Assembly (NCBI GenBank): GCA_001986395.2
Contig: MQVO02000032.1
Coordinates: 186,001 to 250,000, forward strand
Length of the DNA stretch: 64,000 bases
Direction of reading: 5' to 3'
Source of the DNA: Irpex lacteus
Taxonomy: Eukaryota > Basidiomycota > Agaricomycetes > Polyporales > Irpicaceae
Below the pieces are notes generated by a model. The model saw only the letters and a list, made by a program, of their open reading frames with translations, was not told the DNA's origin and ran no database searches. Positions within the stretch are counted from its first letter, which is position 1, and each line of letters begins with the position of its first letter. The position numbers and the translations under genes are program-made. Positions 39,129 to 51,000 of this stretch are shown one piece after another.

Positions 39129-40616
39129 CGCTGAGCTGGTATTCAATGTCAGCAGAATAATCAGGGAGCGGGGAAAGTGCTGGATTGCCCGGGAGCAGTA
39201 CCTCTGTGCCTATATCCCGCCTATTCATACCTTAAAAAACAAATTGTGCGTACTAAGCACGTCTACGGGAGAACTGCCGTCTATCCCATAATGCGTGATA
39301 GGCACGGCCTAGAAAGCCTCTCAGTGGCATCAGTGCACGTTGTTGGAAATACCGGTGGCATGAGAACTCACGGGACTTCTAGATTTACATCGCCGTTCGC
39401 CCCGAGCCGTATATGGAAGCTGCAGTAACATCACCGTTTGTTCCATCCCCCGAAACTTCCATGGATCTGCCCCTGTATGCAGCTTGCCTGCATTGAAGCT
39501 CCATGCTAGTAGTAATAATGACGTTGTGCTCACATTGGAGGACTCGTAGGGCTTACTGCAAAGGAAAGTGTCGTTACTGCGGTCTTACGTGCCTTGTCAT
39601 CAGTGACAGAGAAGACGAGGTCAAGCAGTCTTCAGCCAAAGCTCTCCGTGATGCGGCAGACCGGGGGACTCTGGATGGTGGGCCTCGAGCTCCATCTGAG
39701 CATGCACAGCAAACAAGCTTATGCTGATGGCTTCAGTGTACTACGAACAATTCAGCTTAAAAGCATCTGTGATTTCGTTTGAGTTGATCCTTCTGAATTT
39801 ATAGAGTCTATACGACTTACCGGCGGTCGCGAGAGAAAGCTGTCCTGAGATGACAGATGTTCGAGCAAACTCTGTAGGAAGACGCGCCGAGACGCTTGTT
39901 ACGGTGAACGTTCAGGGACCCTGTTGCGCGTAATTGAAGCCAGTGGAGCGCTCCGTGTATAGCAAAACCTTCCAAAGTCTGAGCTGAAGGATTAAGGGAC
40001 AGACTCAACGGTCAGAGTTTCTTCAAAATCCCCGGAGGATCCGATTCATGCACGGATACCTAAGTATAGAAGCTCCAGAGCATGCCAAAATCAATCTGCG
40101 CTTTTATACGCCATACCGTATGGTTATTACATGTGCTTGAACGCAAAATACGGACATTACCGCCCAACTAGAACGCCGAACAGTTGTCTCGTTGACACCT
40201 GTCACTGTCCAAGTAAGTTCACGGCAGTCAAATCACTTTAAGTTGCTACTTGCCTAAGTGGGATCATACTACTACCGGCCAGTACTTTGCATGATCAGAA
40301 GTAGAGTTGGCTGTGAAGTAGGGTGGATCTGCGTGAAATGTAAGATTTATGAGTGGCTCATCATACCTTGAGCTCTCTAGCATCATGCGAATAGAGGTAC
40401 GAAGCAGGGCCTCGAGCAGTTTAGGACATTCCAGAGGTGCGATTGATAGTTTCGTACAGATGAAGAGAAGTTGGATCTGAACCCGCTGGCTATGCAAAGA
40501 AGACACGATTTGGCGGTTTCACAAGCACGTTATCAGGTTCTCTGCTGCATCGAGATAGGTACCAGGAGGCTAGTGGTCGCCGTACCTAGTTATGGTCGTA
40601 GGTTGTTAGCAGCGAG
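39129..40616. other. intergenic region
   Basis: About 1.5 kb upstream of the DUF6534 gene with only short, unrecognised frames. Confidence 0.5.
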
Positions 40617-40854
40617 TACTGTACTTTTTCGACCTTAACGGGGCCAGGTGTGACCCGTGACACGGTGTGTTGCTAAATTTTAGCAACATCAGCGGGGGTG
40701 GGACCGTGACACCCGCTACTTTAGCAACACTGGGCGCCGCAGGCCCGCCAAAATCGTGACTATATGAGACAAGGTAGTGCCCCAGCCCGCCAAAATCTAA
40801 CAACACACCCTCACCGTGACCCGTGACCCCCGTTAAGGTCGAAAAAGTACAGTA
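40617..40854. mobile_element. MITE with 27-bp terminal inverted repeats
   Basis: The termini 40617-40643 and 40828-40854 are perfect reverse complements over 27 bp (outer end TACTGTACTTTTTCGACC). The outermost TA on each side fits a TA target-site duplication as made by Tc1/mariner-type transposases. The interior is GC-rich and itself partly symmetric: GTGACCCGTGACACGG and motifs with TAGCAACA recur in both orientations. It has no coding capacity, so it would depend on a transposase elsewhere. Confidence 0.8.
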
Positions 40855-40907
40855 TGTGTCAACAACGAAGTTGTCCGACCCACATCTACTGATCTGATAG
40901 TTGGAGG

Positions 40908-41460
40908 CTATTGTGAATGTAGCTGTCCTACGTGATAGGTGTGGACCTGTCGCGCCATTGACCGCTGCGCGGTAGCGGGAGGATGAGGGTCAGAAGTTGG
41001 TGCTCGTGCTTCAGCAAGAGCAAGAGGATAGATATCCCGAAGCCTCTCCTTGAGGCTGAGCCTCCGAGATCGAGATGATAGCCCGTGAACGAATTCCATA
41101 CGTTCGAATCCTCCGCGAGACGAAGACAAGACATACATCGTGGCCAACAATTCCAGAAGGCCGTCTTCGAATGGCGTTTCTTCATCTCTGTACATCAATA
41201 CCCATGTTAGATACTTCCGAATCTCAAAGTGGCCTATAACACAGCTCCACAAGAAAGGCTGACAGCACCGAGAAGAGAGACTAGCCTGAAAATATGGTCA
41301 GGTAAGCAGTATAATGCGACAAGAGAAAGAGGCTGACATACACAATAACAAGCAGGGTGTCCACATCCTCTTTAGTGTTCTCGATCTTTTCTTGGTCAAA
41401 CTCGCGTACCTATGCAGCCTTAGCGTACCACTGCATTGATCCAGCCCGCTGTCATGAGAG
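40908..41460 (-). pseudogene. DUF6535 pseudogene with large internal deletion
   Basis: Read right to left, about 41345-41410 encodes a DUF6535 N-terminal piece (VREFDQEKIENTKEDVDTLL), close to copy 2. After a short intron-like gap, about 41240-41288 resembles the first membrane segment but is frameshifted. It then runs straight into a C-terminal piece at 40908-41200 (DEETPFEDGLLELLATMYVL), corresponding to DDSLIELIGMIYLL near the end of copy 2. More than 500 codons in between are missing. Stops and frameshifts lie upstream. It shares orientation with the intact copy at 44792-47630. Confidence 0.75.
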
Positions 41461-42730
41461 CACGTCCCGACGTCGACGATAATCTTACGGTAGAGAGAGC
41501 CTTCGCGTCATGTCATTTTAAATCTCTCGTTTTAAGGAGCACTTATTCGTCCATCTTCTTGAGCAGTAATTCAGTCATAAGTCATAAACAACGACGATTT
41601 ATGCAAGTGGCACACATACGATAACTCTGAGAATTCGAACGAAAGAGGCAGAACAAAATCACTGTGCGCGATCGCGTTAAGAGAACTTCGAAAGTCCGCC
41701 AGAGAGTCTGAGGCGGAGAACCGTGGGAATATTGGAATTTGGAGGTACCGGTTCGGCGGCACCGACTCGTTAACGTTTCTCTCGAACGACGATGGCGTTG
41801 TCAAATTTGCAGGAGTTTATAGAAGAGGGCAGCCTAAGGCGAGTTGTTATTATGTTCTGGCTACAGTGTGATGTGGGCTAAACCTTCATAGTATGGCAGG
41901 TATTTCGCCCGGTACCATTTGGTCCTAGTACTTAATCTCGGCTCCCGCAATAGAATATCTATTGCACTAGAAAGAGCGTAGACCTCTGCTTCACTTTCAG
42001 TAAAGACAGACATGAGTACTTCGACGTGCCAGTGGATGAGGAGACAAGTTGGTGGGTTACCGCGAGCCGACTTCAGAATCCCGCACTGGCAGTTGCACAT
42101 CCTGGTACGTGTTGAGCAAGTCTACACGTGTATGCATCCAGCTAAAACGTCTACAGAGATATTCTATGATTGTATTCATGATGCATTTAGGCTCTACCAA
42201 TAGTTACCAGCATTACTACCACTCTAATAGTAGACGACCAACGACTATCCAATCAAGCTTGTCACCATTTACCACTATGCATATCCGTAAAGGATACAGC
42301 ACCAACATGGTACCGTCAGGCCTTGGCCTTTCCCAAGCTACAGGCCCTCAGAAAACGGGCAGGCCATCGACTGCCCCTTTAGGCAGTTTTGAACGCGGTT
42401 TCAAGCTCCGTCTGCATTGGCCTGGAGAGTGGGCGCCACTGCCTCTCAATAAATCAGTCAACTTCAACGCAGCTTCGTCTCTCACGACTACCACACATCT
42501 CGTCTGCACTCAGAAACTCTCTGATTTTGCTGACTTTGTCTACACTCCTACCTCCGACACACACGACCAACGAGTCAACTCTCCGGATTCTCGCAGCACT
42601 AGGTGAGCAGCCAAATTGCCCGTCTGCGCGATATACCCTCACGGCTCATGAGGCTCTATCAGTTCTATCAGTTCTATCTAGATACTGTCTGCAAATCAAA
42701 GCGTAAACCACTGAAGCTGCACCGCGTGAG
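41461..42730. other. intergenic region upstream of F-box copy 2
   Basis: No gene recognised; the frames at 42012-42606 have no known domain. A short triplicated motif (AGTTCTATC type) lies near 42655-42685, just before the F-box gene. Confidence 0.5.
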
Positions 42731-44515
42731 ATGTCGAGTAGGGGCATGTGGTACGATATTATCTTCTTGGGCGTTGCAATGACCACTCATATAATACCAC
42801 ATTATCACCGCCAAAGCCGGGACTTGGGTATGCCGTACACGAGCCACATCTATGGGTCTGAATCCGCACCTGTCGACGCCATTCCAGTCGAGATTCTGGC
42901 CGAGATATTCCTTTGGCTCAGGGATATGTGCATACCCGATTTTTGGCACTTCTACTCGTGGTGCACTATCCTTTTTGTCAATAAGCAGTGGTACACCGTG
43001 GCTGTCCAAACTACCGCGCTCTGGGCCAAGCTGAACATTGCGATCAAGACACCCGCCAGCTTTTTCATGCGAGCATCTCAGCGGCCTTTATCACTCATTT
43101 GGGCAGCAAACGACTCGGAGTGTTGCTCCTTGCATCACTTTAAGGACCATTTTTCACGGTGCAACATCATCAACCTCGCAAGCATGCCTGACGATGCTGG
43201 ACGACGAGCATTCGATGGTCTGACCACTTTACCGCTCTTGGAGAACCTGTCACTCTTCCCCAAATCAGGCTCCTCTCCTCTGGCTCAGCTCTTTATATCC
43301 GGCCACTTTCCGAAGTTGAATCATCTTGATTTCGTAGCTGATAAGTTCAAATGGAGCTATGGTATCTTCGCCCCCACCCTTCGAGAACTGCATGTCAATG
43401 CCTCGGCGACAGAAGGAAATCTGACCTTGTCAGAACTTGTCGATGCCCTTCGTCGGATGCCTCTCTTGGAACGATTGGAAATGATAGACATCGTCTCAGA
43501 CACAGAAGAAGCCCGGCTACGTACATCCACTGTCGCACTCAACAATCTTTGTCGGTTGTTCGTCTCAGGAACGCCAATAACGAGCTCAGATATCCTTAGA
43601 GCATTGGTGGTTCGGCCTTCTGTCAATATTGACATTCGCTGTCGGCTTCCCCTCCAAAACCCAAGATCTCACAGGTCCATCAACACCTCTCTCACTAGGC
43701 TCTCGAAAGAGATATGCGACAAATTCGCTCGTAAATCCAGTGATGGGGCCAGTCAGGCTCAAATTGTGTCGCCTTTCAAAGCCATCCTGGTTCAGCAGTA
43801 CGATCAATATGACAAGGACAACGACTCGATGACTGCCTACGCTCGACTTCATTGCTTGAGAGCCGATATACTGCTAGTGGACGTACACCAAAAGGAAGGT
43901 CTGCGGCTGTACGAACGGTTAAGGAGTAAGAAGAACACGGGCGACATATTGGAGGATGATTTCCAAGGAGTTCAGATCATCCTTTCGTGGGATTGCCCGG
44001 GATTTCGCAAGCTCGGGGCACTTCGACTCGCTGCCTGGCCGGAACGGATATGTCGCACGTGGCCACTCGCAGAGGTCACCACCGTCGCACTGGATTTGAA
44101 CAAGCGCACAGCCGCTTTGGATATTCACAAATTCTGTCCCAACGTCACGACCGTGGTGGCAAGGGATGAAGAGCAGCAGAGTAGTGGGCTGATCTATCTA
44201 TTGGATCAAGATATCATTGGTCGACGCCTTTACAAATGCTCTCAATTTCCCAAGATCGAGACGCTAGTCTTGGATCGAACCGTCATTCATACCCCCCTGC
44301 CCGTTTCTCGAGAGCTGGCCCGCCTGCGCGGCTACCTTCAAGACCTTCATATCCCTCGTACTTTGATGTCCACATTGAAGGAGCTGCGCGTTGTGTATTC
44401 ATTCGTCCAGGTGGTCTGTCCATATACCCGAGTTGCGCTGAAAGAGCTCAGGGGTGCTTTCCCGGAGATCGACGTATCCCTGCTGGGCGTCGATTACGGA
44501 GAACTTGAGTTTTAG
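42731..44515 (+). CDS. F-box protein with LRR-like C-terminal region (copy 2)
   Basis: A single open frame of 594 residues. The F-box lies at about 48-92 (VDAIPVEILAEIFLWLRDM, then WCTILFVNKQWYTVAV). The rest aligns along its length with copy 1 at 5869-7616: MPDDAGRRAFDGLTTLPLLE, SPLAQLFISGHFPKLNHLDF, and the shared end LKELRGAFPEIDVSLLGVDY. The true start may be the second ATG at 42779, which gives an N-terminus of the same length as copy 1. It is predicted to be an SCF ubiquitin-ligase adaptor with unknown target. It is convergent with DUF6535 copy 2, whose stop lies 276 bp downstream. Confidence 0.82.
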   Translation: MSSRGMWYDIIFLGVAMTTHIIPHYHRQSRDLGMPYTSHIYGSESAPVDAIPVEILAEIFLWLRDMCIPDFWHFYSWCTILFVNKQWYTVAVQTTALWAKLNIAIKTPASFFMRASQRPLSLIWAANDSECCSLHHFKDHFSRCNIINLASMPDDAGRRAFDGLTTLPLLENLSLFPKSGSSPLAQLFISGHFPKLNHLDFVADKFKWSYGIFAPTLRELHVNASATEGNLTLSELVDALRRMPLLERLEMIDIVSDTEEARLRTSTVALNNLCRLFVSGTPITSSDILRALVVRPSVNIDIRCRLPLQNPRSHRSINTSLTRLSKEICDKFARKSSDGASQAQIVSPFKAILVQQYDQYDKDNDSMTAYARLHCLRADILLVDVHQKEGLRLYERLRSKKNTGDILEDDFQGVQIILSWDCPGFRKLGALRLAAWPERICRTWPLAEVTTVALDLNKRTAALDIHKFCPNVTTVVARDEEQQSSGLIYLLDQDIIGRRLYKCSQFPKIETLVLDRTVIHTPLPVSRELARLRGYLQDLHIPRTLMSTLKELRVVYSFVQVVCPYTRVALKELRGAFPEIDVSLLGVDYGELEF

Positions 44516-44791
44516 TCCGCCAACGGTGCGGTGGCCCTGTTACGGCACTCAGTCTATAAATGTTATGGTATCCGGTAGTAACTCGTGGCAGTGCTACAGC
44601 AAGGTTCGACTCGGACACTTGGGTTGGCACCGCATGAATCATACGCAATCCAAAGATTTCATTGTTTTTTTTTTCGTGTGTACACGAGACCCGGAGGAGG
44701 GAGTGAATAAGTACATGAAGGTGTGTTAAACGTTGCCATTGTGCACTACCAGTGCATGACTCCTCGAGTACATAAAACAGTGTTTCCTTTG

Positions 44792-47630
44792 CTAGGCAAC
44801 AATGGAACCGCTTGCTAATATAAAACGATCTGCTCTCTCTACAAGGCCAAGCATCTTTGCACGGTAAGAGATCTGGTAGACATCCTCTGTGGCGTCTGAC
44901 ATATCTGATACTCGGCCGTTGGCTAAGAGGTAAATCATGCCAATTAGTTCTATGAGACTATCGTCGAACAGAGTCTCCTCCTCCTTGAACATCGGGAGCC
45001 AGTCGTCATAGTCTGGCTGGGGTTCGTTCTTATACCAGTACCAATCCGGAAAAGCCATCGCGAGCTCTTGCTGCTGGATGTGCCTCAGGCACGCTCTGGT
45101 CAACTCTGCGAGGTCGAGAACTTCCTCGCCCAAAAGTGAATTTATGCATTGAGCGAGTTGAGCCCAGAAACGAGTGTTGCCGCCTGGATCTTCTAAATGC
45201 ATGATGGAGACCGCGTCTGATGTATCCAGAAGATCCGCGCTCGGAACAACACTACGGAGAGAGTTCTGGATGAGGTGTACTATACCGCCAACCAATACCC
45301 TCCATCGGTTGGTTTGTAGATACGGGTTTGGTTCGGCGTTGTCGTTTACGAAGTGGACTGCGAGGCATAGAACCTTGAGGGTATGTACGAGGGTGAGTCC
45401 GCTCGGAGTTGAGGCAGGGTCGTCGCTTTGGAGAGAACCTAACTCAGCTGCAGGCGTAACACCGCCCTCTACTGCAGCAATGAAGTTTTCGAGTGAATGC
45501 TCGGTGACTAAGCCATATATCAGCGACGTAGGTTTGAGCAAAAACATTTGGGGTACTCACATTGTAGCATCCAAAATCGCGCGAACGATTGACACGAGTT
45601 GACGACCACCTCGCTTGATGTCCGCTGCAGGGCACTCAGGATCGCTACAGTACTCGCGCGATGGGAGAAGCAGTGCAGAATGACCTTTTTGTACAGGATA
45701 AGGATGTCGAAGCCCATCTTCTTGCTACCAAGCTGCAGCAAGCACGCAAGAGACCCGACAAACCGGCTACCAGTTATACACTCCGAGTCTGACATCCTAT
45801 TGTTAGGTTCAGTGATGTTTCCAGGACTCGCCACCAGCATTGCGCTTGTTCGTGTGGTATCTGCGGAATCATCAAGTGCTCGGTGGACAAACTGCGCAAC
45901 CCAGCATATAGTCGCACGACCAAGCATGTGCGAGCCCGCAATCTCGTCGAGAGGCCACATAGCTATATTGCCTTCAAGTGTGAATGGACCGCCCGGTGAT
46001 CGCTGACTGAGGCTGTTGGTATGGAAGAGAGCATCTATAGCGGTTTCGAAGTACTGTAAGGATTCTGCGAGAGTCCAACCGAGGTCTTGTTCTCGTTTAC
46101 TCAGGCCCTCGATAAGTAAGTCTAGGTGTACTTCGGGACAAGTACGCACAAGGGTCCGGATGAGAGACGCTCTCTCCTGGCGGAGAATTCGAGTGAGCTG
46201 CGTGACCCCAGACTTCGGGAGGGAGTAGCGGGAGGGAGAGAAAAGCAAGTACAACGCTCGTAATGTCGATTTCGCCGGCTCTCGTGGCCTGCTTTCTCCA
46301 ATAGATTGTACAGACTCCAGAAGATATACATTCGCGTAATAGCAAAGAATGTCGATAGCGCTGGTATATGCCGCTTTACTAAGCATACCAGTTGCCAATC
46401 CCAGCGGGCAAGGTGGTGCGGACAGCAGGTTTGAGCTCTGCAAGCGATGTTCCAGGAGAAGAATCACGAACTTCACAGTTGCAACCCAGCTCGGCTCATG
46501 AATTTGTTGCAGGGATTCAAATATAGCTGTACCGAGAAGATCGTCGTCTGATTGAACAGCGTCGACTTCGGCAAGTATATCAAGGTCCGCTGTTCTTCGG
46601 GTGACAATGCATCTTTCATCGTTTTGAACACAGTGGTAGTCCAGATGCTGCCATATCGGCCATAGCCACTCCAGCCAGCCCTTCTGCTTGAAAAATTGGA
46701 TGTACCTTCCTCGATAGGCTCGTGCTAAGATCCAGTTGAGGCTGCGTGCAAGTCGAATATGGAGCGAGGTCAGGAGAGTGGTCCTGTATGGGCATCGAGG
46801 AAGAAGAACCGGGAGCAAGGTGACGGTAGTAAAGCAAAAGGCCCAACCGGCGACGAGGGGTAGACTCGTGTGCCCTATGCTGCTGTGTACTGACGCAGTA
46901 AAGTAGCAGAGTCCGATGAAGAACAATGCCAGAGCCAGTTGCTGCAATAAGGGGAGTATAGCGGCTATCTCAAAGACTTTCCATTGAGCAAGCCCCGGGT
47001 AGCGATAGTGATGAACACGGAGACGAGCATGAGGAGAAGGGTTGTCGACTGCGAGGTATTCGCGTAACCATTGCTTTACGAGGATCCCAAAGGAGGCAGT
47101 CATGAGACTGAAAATGAGTGATGCAAACCAGAGAACGTTCACGCGTATGTCGTCAGAAGACGGCTGGAAGACTTCTGTAGTAGTAGAATTCGCGAATATA
47201 TCGGGAGAGTAGGCGGGATTAGACATTTGCAAGGACATTTGTCGCATGACTGCAAGGGTTTGCGACGATGTCACGAGCATCTGGGATGCGGTATCTGGAA
47301 GTAGTCGTTGGTAAGATTCTACTAAAAAGGCGGTGAGAACTGCTGAAAAGAGGCCAGCCTAGATGTATGGCATAAGTATGAACAGTTAATGGCGGTGTGA
47401 CTCAGGAGCATTCGCAAACGACGTACGAAGACTAAGAGTGTGTCCATATCTTCTTTTGTGTCCTTGATTCTTTCCTCGTCGAACTCGCGCACCTTCGTGG
47501 CCATAGCGGCCCATCCAGTGGGCTGTCCCGAGAGAACATAACGGACGTCCTCTCGCAGATCGTGATCGTGTCCTCCGGATGGCCCGGGCATTCTCTCATC
47601 CTTCCTGTACAATCGTTTATTCGTATTCAT
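44792..47630 (-). CDS. DUF6535-domain membrane protein (copy 2)
   Basis: Three exons read right to left, 47427-47630, 45561-47358, 44792-45507, giving 905 residues. The layout and intron positions equal copy 1. The acidic lead TKEDMDTLLVF is joined to the first membrane segment AGLFSAVLTAFLVESYQ, followed by VLWFASLIFSLMTASFGI, LLQQLALALFFIGLCYF and LPLVAGWAFCFTTVTLLP, then a long helical cytosolic part with LRHIQQQELAMAFPDWYWY near the end. The ATG at 47630 is clear. The function is unknown. The gene lies next to F-box copy 2 and 3.3 kb from a collapsed DUF6535 copy. The LINE block begins about 200 bp upstream of its start and may have altered its promoter. Confidence 0.85.
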
Positions 47631-47821
47631 ATACTAGACTGTGAAACCAAATTAGTAACACAAACTCAGCTACTGGTAGGCCAAGGTACTTACTGTGGTA
47701 CGTATCTGTACGTGTGTACTTGACGTACGTGACTCGGAAAGCTTGTATAAGTACTAGACGCCGAGTGCGCTAGTCAAAGATTCCATCGGCGATACGCGCC
47801 GTGAAAGATAGTGCGACCTAA

Positions 47822-47836
47822 AGCAAACCTAAAGTT
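47822..47836. repeat. left target-site duplication of the LINE
   Basis: AGCAAACCTAAAGTT occurs here, directly before the poly(T) run, and again at 61296-61310. The last two T are shared with the poly(T), so the duplication is 13-15 bp. Confidence 0.8.
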
Positions 47837-48048
47837 TTTTTTTTTTTTTTTTTTTTTTTTTGGATGAGCGTGACAGTTTCCTGTCTGACGGCAGGCAGCT
47901 AACAAGGTCAGCTCCACGTTCCGTCCGCTGTAATAGGGGATTTTCACCCCATCCCATCCAAGGGCAAAAAATGCTGTTGCGCACAACATAACATCGTTAT
48001 ATTAGTGTGGGACTCGACTGGTCTCTGCCCGCCGGTATAGGCGGGTTT

Positions 48049-51000
48049 CTACAGAGGGCCCATACCCACTAAAAAGCCCATCTTCAGCCATTGTTCTGGT
48101 AGGTTTTGTTCTTTGTCTATTAGGCTGTGCCATGTCGCTTGGACCAGGTTTGTACTTAGTTTACTCTTCCCGTATTTCGATCTGGTGAGTTCGCAGTCGG
48201 TTTGTAGTCGGGCGTTCATTGCTGCGAGCCATCTGTTCTCTATTTCTCGCTTCGAGTGGGCTTTCTCCGGGTCGTCTTCTCGTTGTATTCTACGTTCGCA
48301 TCGTATTTTCCAGATCAGGTGGGCTGACTCGGTGGTCATTATTCTATACAGCCTTGACTTTCCTTGTAGGATCTTGCCGTTGTCACCTTTGTATTCCGCG
48401 CGTGCGGCGCCCAGTATGTTGCCCAGGTGTGGCTGCGGCCATTCGCCTCCCGTCTTGTTCCACGCTTTCTCTGCCATTGCCCATATTATGGCTCTTCCCG
48501 GTGCGTCGCATTCTGTCAGTATATGCACCATTGATTCTTCCACTCCGCACGTGTGGCATATCGCTCTTTCCTCGTATCCGGGGATGTTCGACCAGTATTT
48601 TCCCACCCGGTACGAGTTGTGCATCACCCTCCACAGGAAGTCAGATATGTTCCTGCTGATATCTTTATGTTTCAGGGCATGCCAGAGGGTCGCGTCGGTG
48701 GGCGTCCGTCCCCCTAGGTTGTCGTGTACGCAGTGTCTGGCCATATCAAGTTGTACTGTCGAGGCAGGCCGTTTTCGGTATCCTCTCGTTAACAGTATCC
48801 CCTTGTACGCTAGGGCTTGCGTCGTCGAGGCCAGTTTCGCCCCGGTCAGGTTCCACTTGTCTGGTATCTCTACCACCAGCTGTTCCGCTGTGGGCTCCGC
48901 GGCTCCTTCCCCTGCCAGTCGGTCTGCCTCTTCATTCCCTTCGTCGCCGCTATGGCCTTTCACCCATTTAAATGTGGTGGGTGCGGATCTCGTCCTTAGG
49001 GCGTATGCCGCCATTTGGAAGTACCCCGCGTTCGCGACGTCTATCCAGCCTCGGTCCTGCCACTTCGTCAGGTTTTCCGTTAGGCCGTCTATGGCGTATT
49101 TCGAGTCGCTTACTATGTGGAGCGGCGCGAATGGTGGCGTGGCCTCCGCTGCCTTCCAGACTGCGTATACCTCCGCCGCTTGGTTGGATTGCGCAGGCCC
49201 TGGTGTTCTAACTGAACAGTTCCGCTCGTCTTCTTCCCCGAACCAGACTCCGCTTCCTGCTCTGGCGTCGAGGTCTCCGTTATTTATGCACGATCCATCT
49301 GTGTACGCGGTTGTCGCCTCCTCCACTACGTTGGCTCCCTGCGCTACTCTATGGGCTGGGAGGCTGCTAAATACCTCCGGGTTGGTAAATATTCGGAATC
49401 CCTGTGCTAGCGTGTCTTCCGTCGTCACGCTCGGGTTGAACGTAATCTTCTCGTCGTTTTTCTTTGCCCATTGGTTTCTCGCCTTACGTCGTTCGGTGAG
49501 TGTTAGTCCGTCTTTTACCGGCGACTGGTTCGGATCCCACTTCGGGTCGAGGGATGTTAGGATTTCCTTTGCAAGCTCGGTGCACTTGTTGGGCTTCTCA
49601 CAGCCTAACCTTGTCCTGTCTGCTTTGCAGCTGTTGCAGGCGCAGTTCCTTCTATCCGAGTGCCTCTGGTCCTCCAGTCGCTGTGTTATATCTCTCAGGT
49701 GTGCCACTGTTCTCACTGCGTGGTTTTCTCGTAGGCAGTCACCGATTTCACTCTGGATCTTACGCCTCATTGGTCTCTGCGCTCCTAAGTGGTACCATGC
49801 TGGTAAGCCCCTTCTCAGTGCGTTTGAGAGCTTTATCGCGTGAAAGTTAGCGTTGTACTTCTTCGCTATCTTGAGCATCTGTTTTAGGTCCTGTGGCAAT
49901 GGCGATTTCTTGTGTGTGCTGGCCTCCCAATTTTGTAGGAACATGTTCGATCGAGCTTCCCTTGCTGTTGTTTTGTCTACTGATATTGTCGCGTCGCGTA
50001 TTAGTTCGTCGGCTAGGAAGGCCCACGTCGGTCTCGCCTGTGTCAGGTCGAGGTAGCTTCGCAGCCATGTTATGTGTATTGCTTCGTTCCGTGATTCAAT
50101 GTCCAGTAGCTTTATTCCTCCTCTTCTGAAGGGTTGGTACAAAGTCTCGATGTTTACCGGTGAGGTGTTTGCTTCGTTCCAGATATAGCTTTTAATGATC
50201 TTCTTTATAGACTGCTCTACATGGGTTGGCATTCCCTGTACTTTTGTTAGGTACTGTGTCATTCCTCCCACTATCATCTGGATTATCAGTCGCTTTCCTC
50301 GTAGCGTCGGGTGCGTAGCGTTCCACCTTTTCAACGCTGTCTCTACTTTTCTTGTGACGTCGGACCACGGTGCGTCTTGATCCGCTCCGTTCCCTATCCA
50401 TGCTCCCAGAATTCTTACTGCAGTTCCATCTTCCGCTATTTTAACGTCGTTTGGCAGCACGTCGTCGGCTGGTGATATCTTCCTTGTTAATATTACTGAG
50501 TGTCGGTATTCTGGTGAGCCCATCGGGATTATTTGTGTCTTCTCTTTATTGAATCTTGCTTTTGCTGCTTTACACCATAGCCCCAGTATGTTCATTAGAT
50601 CTTCGTATCTGTCACCCTCTGCCAGGTAGACTGTTGTGTCGTCCGCAAATAGGGATACCAGGATTTTATCCAAGACTCCTGGCACTTTGAATCCTTTCAG
50701 TGTCGATTTTCTCAGCGCGCAGGCCAGGGGTTCAATTGCCAGGTCGAATAGCAGGCACGACAGCGGGTCGCCTTGGCGAACTCCTCTCGTAACTCGGAAT
50801 GCTGAACTCGCCACTCCATTGATCATTACAACTGTGCTTGCATTCTCGTACAGGGACTTAACCGTGTTTATGAATTCCTCTGGTAAGTTGAATTTCTTTA
50901 GCACCTGCCATAGGTACTCGTGGTCGATCTTATCGTACGCTTTTTCTTGGTCTAGGGCTACTATCACGCCGTTTTCCTCTGTTGCTTCAGTGTAGTCGAG

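Noticed and set aside
48113..49843. Long open frame of 576 codons on the plus strand
   Set aside because: It is antisense to LINE ORF2, which has clear catalytic motifs; the open frame follows from codon use on the other strand.
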